DNA from: Stutzerimonas stutzeri
Lineage (GTDB): Bacteria; Pseudomonadota; Gammaproteobacteria; Pseudomonadales; Pseudomonadaceae
Reading direction: 5' to 3'
Assembly: GCA_002387205.1 (NCBI GenBank)
Contig: DGLA01000020.1
Location: 14,828-78,827, forward strand
DNA length: 64,000 nt
Shown here: positions 60,127 to 64,000 of the stretch, piece by piece
How the letters are laid out: each line of letters begins with the position of its first letter
How positions within the stretch are numbered: position 1 is the first letter of the stretch
Notes under the pieces: model-generated
The model's database searches: none
Told to the model about the DNA's origin: nothing
The model's input: the letters and a program-made list of their open reading frames with translations, nothing else
Program-made: the position numbers and the translations under genes

Positions 60127-61578
60127 CTAATCGATACGCACCGGTCGACCGATGCTTTGCGAAAGGTCCGGCGGCAGGAAATCGGTGTCCGGATCGTAGT
60201 CGGCTTTCAGATAACGCTGCAGATCCTCCAGGTCGCCCGGGTTGAGCGTGCCAGCGGCCTGCTTCAGACGCAGGCTGTCGAGGATGTAGTCATAGCGCGC
60301 ATTATTGTAGTCGCGTACCGCCGCAAACAGGCGGCGCTGGGTGTCGAGCACGTCGACGATATTGCGCGTTCCCACCTGGTAGCCGATGTCGGTGGCTTCC
60401 AGAGCGCTCTGGTTGGAGACGATTGATTGCCTCCGTGCCTGCACCTGCTCGACATCGGTGTTCACGGCGCGGTACAGGTTGCGGGTGGATTCGACCACCT
60501 GGCGGCGCAGGCTTTCGCGCTGCTGCTCGGTCTGGGTCAGCTGGTGGAAGGCCTCACGGCTCCTGGAGCTGGTCAGCCCGCCACTGTAAAGCGGGATGTT
60601 CAGCTGCAGGCCAATGCTGCGCTGCTCGACGTCTCCGGTGTAGCGCGGGATGCCGGTAACGGTTTCGCTGCCCGTATTGGTAAATCCCAGGCTGTCGTTA
60701 TCGCCCTTGCTGTAGCGCGCCACGGCGTCGAGCGTCGGCGCATGGCCGGCGCGCCGCTGGCGCAGGGTTTCCTCGGCAGCGTTGACGGCCTGGTTGCTGG
60801 CCAACAGGTCAAGGTTCTGGTGGGTCGCGGTATTGACCCAGGCACTGGCGTCGTTGGGGATAGGCGGCAATATCGGCAGGCTGTGTTCGATGCCTTCGAG
60901 TGCCAAGTATTCGCGGTTGGTCAGGGTGAACAACGCCTGGAACGCATCGTCGACGCGGCGCTGGGCGAGCAGGCGATTGGCGCGTGCGGTATCGAAGCCA
61001 GCCTGGGCTTCAAGCACATCGGTGCGGTCCGAAAGCCCAACCTCGAAGCGCTCATCGGCCTGATCGAGCTGCCTCTGGAAAGCCGATTCCTCGGCCTTGG
61101 CGGCGGCGAGGTTGTCCTGCGCACGCAGCACGGCGAAATAGGCTTGAGCGGTCAGGCGGATCAGGTCCTGCTCGGCAATCGAGTATTCCAGTGCTGCCTG
61201 TTCACTGATGGCTTCGGCCGCTTGCAATTGAAACCAGCGATCAGCGCGGAAGATCGGTTGGCTGAGAGTCGCCTGGTAGACGCTACCGCTGCGTGACAGT
61301 GAGCGGGACCCCATGGACGTATCGACGTCGGTGCGCGTATTGCTGAGCTCCGCGCCGCCGCTGAGGTTCGGCAGCAGGCCGGCACGGGCCTGTGGCACGA
61401 CTTCCTGGATTGCCTTGAACTGGGCGCGCGCTGCGGCGAGGTCTGCGTTGTTTGCAACGGCCTGCTGGTAGACGCTGATCAGGTCGGTGCGGGCGGAAAG
61501 GGGAGGTGCTGTCTCGGCCCGGCTCAGCCCCGACGAGGCGGCGGTCACGGCGAGAGCCAACATGAGTCTGCGCAGCAT
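60127..61578 (-). CDS. tolC: TolC family outer-membrane channel
   Basis: Outer-membrane component of type I secretion and drug efflux. The N-terminal signal peptide is MLRRLMLALAVTAASSGLSRA; the mature part has two structural repeats with the coiled-coil segments typical of the family (e.g. ALEYSIAEQDLIRLTAQAYF and TQTEQQRESLRRQVVESTRN) and ends in VGTRNIVDVLDTQRRLFAA. I start at 61578 (483 residues), as the signal peptide begins there, not at 61611. Position matches P. aeruginosa PA4974 next to thiC, which makes it a TolC/OpmH type rather than an OprM lipoprotein. Confidence 0.9.
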   Translation of the reverse strand: MLRRLMLALAVTAASSGLSRAETAPPLSARTDLISVYQQAVANNADLAAARAQFKAIQEVVPQARAGLLPNLSGGAELSNTRTDVDTSMGSRSLSRSGSVYQATLSQPIFRADRWFQLQAAEAISEQAALEYSIAEQDLIRLTAQAYFAVLRAQDNLAAAKAEESAFQRQLDQADERFEVGLSDRTDVLEAQAGFDTARANRLLAQRRVDDAFQALFTLTNREYLALEGIEHSLPILPPIPNDASAWVNTATHQNLDLLASNQAVNAAEETLRQRRAGHAPTLDAVARYSKGDNDSLGFTNTGSETVTGIPRYTGDVEQRSIGLQLNIPLYSGGLTSSRSREAFHQLTQTEQQRESLRRQVVESTRNLYRAVNTDVEQVQARRQSIVSNQSALEATDIGYQVGTRNIVDVLDTQRRLFAAVRDYNNARYDYILDSLRLKQAAGTLNPGDLEDLQRYLKADYDPDTDFLPPDLSQSIGRPVRID

Positions 61579-61781
61579 GTGCGTCTTTCCCTGAAGCGAA
61601 GTGATGGGCAAGGCTATGCGCGGCCATCCGGGCGGTCAAGGCAGAAGAGCAGGGCGTTCGGGTCCTTGATAGCGGCAATCGGGCCGCCAGCTGTCCACAC
61701 GAGCCGTGACCCGGCGGTCGAAGTGCATATCGCCGGCATGGCAATCCCGTTCGCTCTTGATTAGACTCGGTCCCGTTCTTG

Positions 61782-61867
61782 TCGGGGTGCCTTGAGTGAG
61801 AGGCTGAGATCGGATAATCCGGATCCCGTTGAACCTGATCAGGTTAAGGCCTGCGTAGGGAACAAGA
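61782..61867 (+). promoter_or_regulatory. TPP riboswitch (THI element)
   Basis: Matches the thi-box: GGGGTGCC at the 5' side, the pyrimidine-sensing GGCTGAGAT, then CCCGTTGAACCTGATCAGG and GCCTGCGTAGGGAA at the 3' side. It lies 115 bases before the thiC start. In proteobacteria such elements usually lower translation or cause early termination when thiamine pyrophosphate is high. A promoter candidate (TTGATT near 61767) lies just upstream but is not certain. Confidence 0.97.
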
Positions 61868-61981
61868 TGTGCTCGCCAGCCGTTCGGAGAGCTCTCTCGG
61901 CGCCAGTCCCGGCGCGCCCCGATGCCCTTCATCCGCCGTGTTTTTCAGGTTCGCTCCGACAACTTTCGAGGAGCCAGCCTG

Positions 61982-63862
61982 ATGCGTGCAGAACAACAAA
62001 ACCTGAGTGAATCGGCCCAGGTCGACCAGGGGTCGATCCAGCCTTTCCCGCGCTCGCAGAAAATCTATGTGCAGGGTTCGCGCCCTGACATCCGCGTGCC
62101 GATGCGCGAGATCAGTCTCGATGTGACACCCACAGATTTCGGTGGCGAGATCAACGCACCGGTGCTGGTGTACGACACCTCCGGCCCCTACACCGATCCG
62201 AGCGTGACCATCGATGTGCGTAAAGGCCTGGCTGACGTGCGCTCGGCATGGATCGATGACCGCGGCGACACCGAGCTGCTCGACGGCCTCACCTCGCAGT
62301 TCGGTCAGCTGCGCCTCGCGGATGCCGAACTCACCAAGATGCGTTTCGCCCACGTGCGCAATCCGCGCCGCGCCAAGCCAGGCAAGAACGTCAGCCAGAT
62401 GCACTACGCGCGTCAGGGCATCATCACGCCCGAGATGGAGTTCGTCGCCATCCGCGAAAATATGAAGTTGCAGGAAGCGCGCGCGGCTGGCCTGCTCACC
62501 GAGCAGCATGCCGGGCAGAGCTTCGGTGCCTCGATTCCGAAGGAAATAACCGCCGAATTCGTTCGCGACGAAGTAGCCCGGGGCCGTGCCATCATCCCGG
62601 CGAACATCAACCACACCGAGCTCGAGCCGATGATCATCGGCCGCAACTTCCTGGTGAAGATCAACGGCAATATCGGCAATTCGGCGCTGGGTTCGTCGAT
62701 CGAAGAAGAAGTGGCCAAGCTGACCTGGGGCATCCGCTGGGGCTCGGACACGGTGATGGACCTGTCCACCGGCAAGCACATCCACGAAACCCGCGAATGG
62801 ATCATCCGCAACTCGCCAGTGCCGATCGGTACCGTGCCGATCTACCAGGCGCTGGAGAAGGTCAACGGCATCGCCGAGGACCTGACCTGGGAGCTGTTCC
62901 GCGACACCCTGATCGAGCAGGCCGAGCAGGGCGTGGACTACTTCACCATCCATGCTGGCGTCTTGCTGCGCTATGTGCCGCTGACCGCCAAGCGGGTCAC
63001 CGGCATCGTCAGCCGCGGCGGCTCGATCATGGCCAAGTGGTGCCTGGCGCATCATAAAGAGAACTTCCTCTACACCCACTTCGAGGAAATCTGCGAAATC
63101 ATGAAGGCCTACGACGTCAGCTTCTCGCTGGGCGATGGCCTGCGTCCGGGCTCGATCGCCGATGCCAACGATGCGGCGCAGTTCGGCGAGCTGGAAACCC
63201 TCGGCGAGCTGACTAAGATCGCCTGGAAGCACGACGTCCAGTGCATGATCGAAGGCCCCGGCCACGTGCCGATGCACCTGATCAAGGAGAACATGGACAA
63301 GCAGCTCGAATGCTGCGACGAGGCGCCGTTCTACACTCTCGGCCCGCTGACCACCGACATCGCACCCGGCTACGACCACATCACCAGCGGCATCGGCGCG
63401 GCGATGATCGGCTGGTTCGGTTGCGCCATGCTCTGCTACGTCACGCCCAAGGAGCACCTGGGCTTGCCGAACAAGGATGACGTCAAGACCGGCATCGTCA
63501 CCTACAAGATCGCCGCGCACGCGGCGGATCTTGCCAAGGGCCATCCGGGTGCGCAGATTCGTGACAATGCCCTGAGTAAGGCGCGATTCGAATTCCGCTG
63601 GGAAGACCAGTTCAACCTCGGCCTCGATCCAGACACAGCGCGGGCATTCCATGACGAAACCCTGCCAAAGGATTCGGCCAAGGTCGCGCATTTCTGCTCC
63701 ATGTGCGGGCCGAAATTCTGCTCGATGAAGATCACCCAGGAGGTGCGCGAATACGCCGCCGAGAACGGCCTGACCGATGAGCAGAGGGCGATCGAGGCCG
63801 GCTTCGCCGAGCAATCCTCCCGCTTCAAGGAGGAAGGCTCGGTGATCTACAAGCAGGTGTAG
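61982..63862 (+). CDS. thiC: Phosphomethylpyrimidine synthase ThiC
   Basis: Radical-SAM enzyme that rearranges aminoimidazole ribotide to HMP-phosphate for thiamine. The C-terminal iron-sulfur motif CSMCGPKFCSM is present near residue 570, as are SRPDIRVPMREISL, INGNIGNSA and MIEGPGHVPMHLI. I start at the ATG at 61982 with GAGGAG upstream, 626 residues; the open frame from 61922 runs back toward the riboswitch and is not conserved sequence. Confidence 0.97.
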   Translation: MRAEQQNLSESAQVDQGSIQPFPRSQKIYVQGSRPDIRVPMREISLDVTPTDFGGEINAPVLVYDTSGPYTDPSVTIDVRKGLADVRSAWIDDRGDTELLDGLTSQFGQLRLADAELTKMRFAHVRNPRRAKPGKNVSQMHYARQGIITPEMEFVAIRENMKLQEARAAGLLTEQHAGQSFGASIPKEITAEFVRDEVARGRAIIPANINHTELEPMIIGRNFLVKINGNIGNSALGSSIEEEVAKLTWGIRWGSDTVMDLSTGKHIHETREWIIRNSPVPIGTVPIYQALEKVNGIAEDLTWELFRDTLIEQAEQGVDYFTIHAGVLLRYVPLTAKRVTGIVSRGGSIMAKWCLAHHKENFLYTHFEEICEIMKAYDVSFSLGDGLRPGSIADANDAAQFGELETLGELTKIAWKHDVQCMIEGPGHVPMHLIKENMDKQLECCDEAPFYTLGPLTTDIAPGYDHITSGIGAAMIGWFGCAMLCYVTPKEHLGLPNKDDVKTGIVTYKIAAHAADLAKGHPGAQIRDNALSKARFEFRWEDQFNLGLDPDTARAFHDETLPKDSAKVAHFCSMCGPKFCSMKITQEVREYAAENGLTDEQRAIEAGFAEQSSRFKEEGSVIYKQV

Positions 63863-63885
63863 CGGTGGGAGTACGGCCTCTACGT

Positions 63886-63959
63886 CGTAGGGTGGATGTC
63901 GCTTTTTACATCCACCGTGACCTCGATCGGCGGATCGATGAAGCGTGATCCACCCTACG
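63886..63959. repeat. 74-bp short form of the inverted-repeat element
   Basis: Starts and ends exactly like the 119-bp elements at 8489-8993 (CGTAGGGTGGATGTCGC and GCGTGATCCACCCTACG) and keeps the GTGGATGT/ACATCCAC inner dyad, but the central 57 or so bases are replaced by 12 unrelated ones. 23 bases after the thiC stop. Confidence 0.88.
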
Positions 63960-64000
63960 CCACTGCAAACAGGTATGGCGCTATCCACCGTATGAGCGGG
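63960..64000. other. Right end of window
   Basis: 41 bases after the repeat with no recognisable feature; includes CTATCCACCGTA, which may be the edge of another repeat relative. Confidence 0.4.

Noticed and set aside
61867..62010. Short leader peptide between the TPP riboswitch and thiC
   Set aside because: The ATG at 61867 is open past the thiC start but has no ribosome binding site, and it is in another frame; the riboswitch is enough to explain control.
61844..63988. 714-residue open frame on the minus strand across thiC
   Set aside because: It is antisense to thiC, which has all family motifs and a riboswitch; the frame is open only because of high GC codon bias.
1..64000. Prophage, toxin-antitoxin, restriction or other defence genes
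   Set aside because: I looked through all frames for such families and saw none; nearly all intervals are taken up by metabolic, regulatory and LPS genes. No tRNA or rRNA was recognised either.

Overview
The window is a gamma-proteobacterial chromosome segment that looks like the Pseudomonas stutzeri group (Stutzerimonas). It is GC-rich. Gene order matches two blocks I know from Pseudomonas aeruginosa: the biotin operon followed by FadE-type acyl-CoA dehydrogenases (PA0500-PA0508 region), and msrA-dipA-aceF-aceE-glnE-ilvE-waaFCGP...waaL-msbA-hldE...waaA-tolC-thiC (PA5018 down to PA4973 region). The species call is an inference from gene content, synteny and repeat style; no rRNA lies in the window.

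Layout. 1-6278: a zeaxanthin glucoside pathway, with a 5'-truncated type 2 IPP isomerase followed by crtX-crtY-crtI-crtB (start/stop overlaps) and a convergent crtZ. crtE is expected just upstream, outside the window. 6376-10797: nitronate monooxygenase-like flavoprotein, rlmJ, srkA and comF. Between rlmJ and srkA lies a 640-base non-coding stretch of heptamer repeats and a tandem array of a 119-bp inverted-repeat element. 10892-15382: bioB-bioF-bioH-bioC-bioD behind a possible BirA operator. 15372-17785: a zinc alcohol dehydrogenase with an SRPBCC protein, and a small conserved protein. 18022-23292: two acyl-CoA dehydrogenases flanking a membrane diguanylate cyclase; the first has a sigma70-like promoter overlapped by PsrA-like dyads. 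23808-27868: msrA, a DipA-like phosphodiesterase and a small secreted protein. 28004-32671: aceE-aceF pyruvate dehydrogenase, with two GntR/FadR-type operator-like dyads 51 bp apart in front. 32948-36856: glnE and ilvE.

36938-53600 plus hldE and waaA form the LPS core locus: heptosyltransferases WaaF and WaaC, glucosyltransferase WaaG, kinase WaaP, two more kinase-like genes (one with two kinase-like domains), a NodU-type carbamoyltransferase, a glycosyltransferase, then a lower-GC cassette (acetyltransferase, two glycosyltransferases and a DUF6625-like protein), a further small kinase-like gene on the other strand, O-antigen ligase WaaL and flippase MsbA. HldE makes the ADP-heptose used by WaaC and WaaF; WaaA adds Kdo. 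55191-58501 is a minus-strand group (Nudix-like protein, aldo/keto reductase, FAD oxidoreductase, SMR transporter). 60127-64000 holds a TolC-type outer-membrane protein, a TPP riboswitch with thiC, and a short copy of the inverted-repeat element.

Most genes are ordinary core genes. The least explained parts are the rlmJ-tail/heptamer/element array at 8380-9050, the variable outer-core cassette and kinase set in the LPS locus, and the candidate operators. I did not find a defence system, prophage, insertion sequence with transposase, CRISPR array or tRNA.
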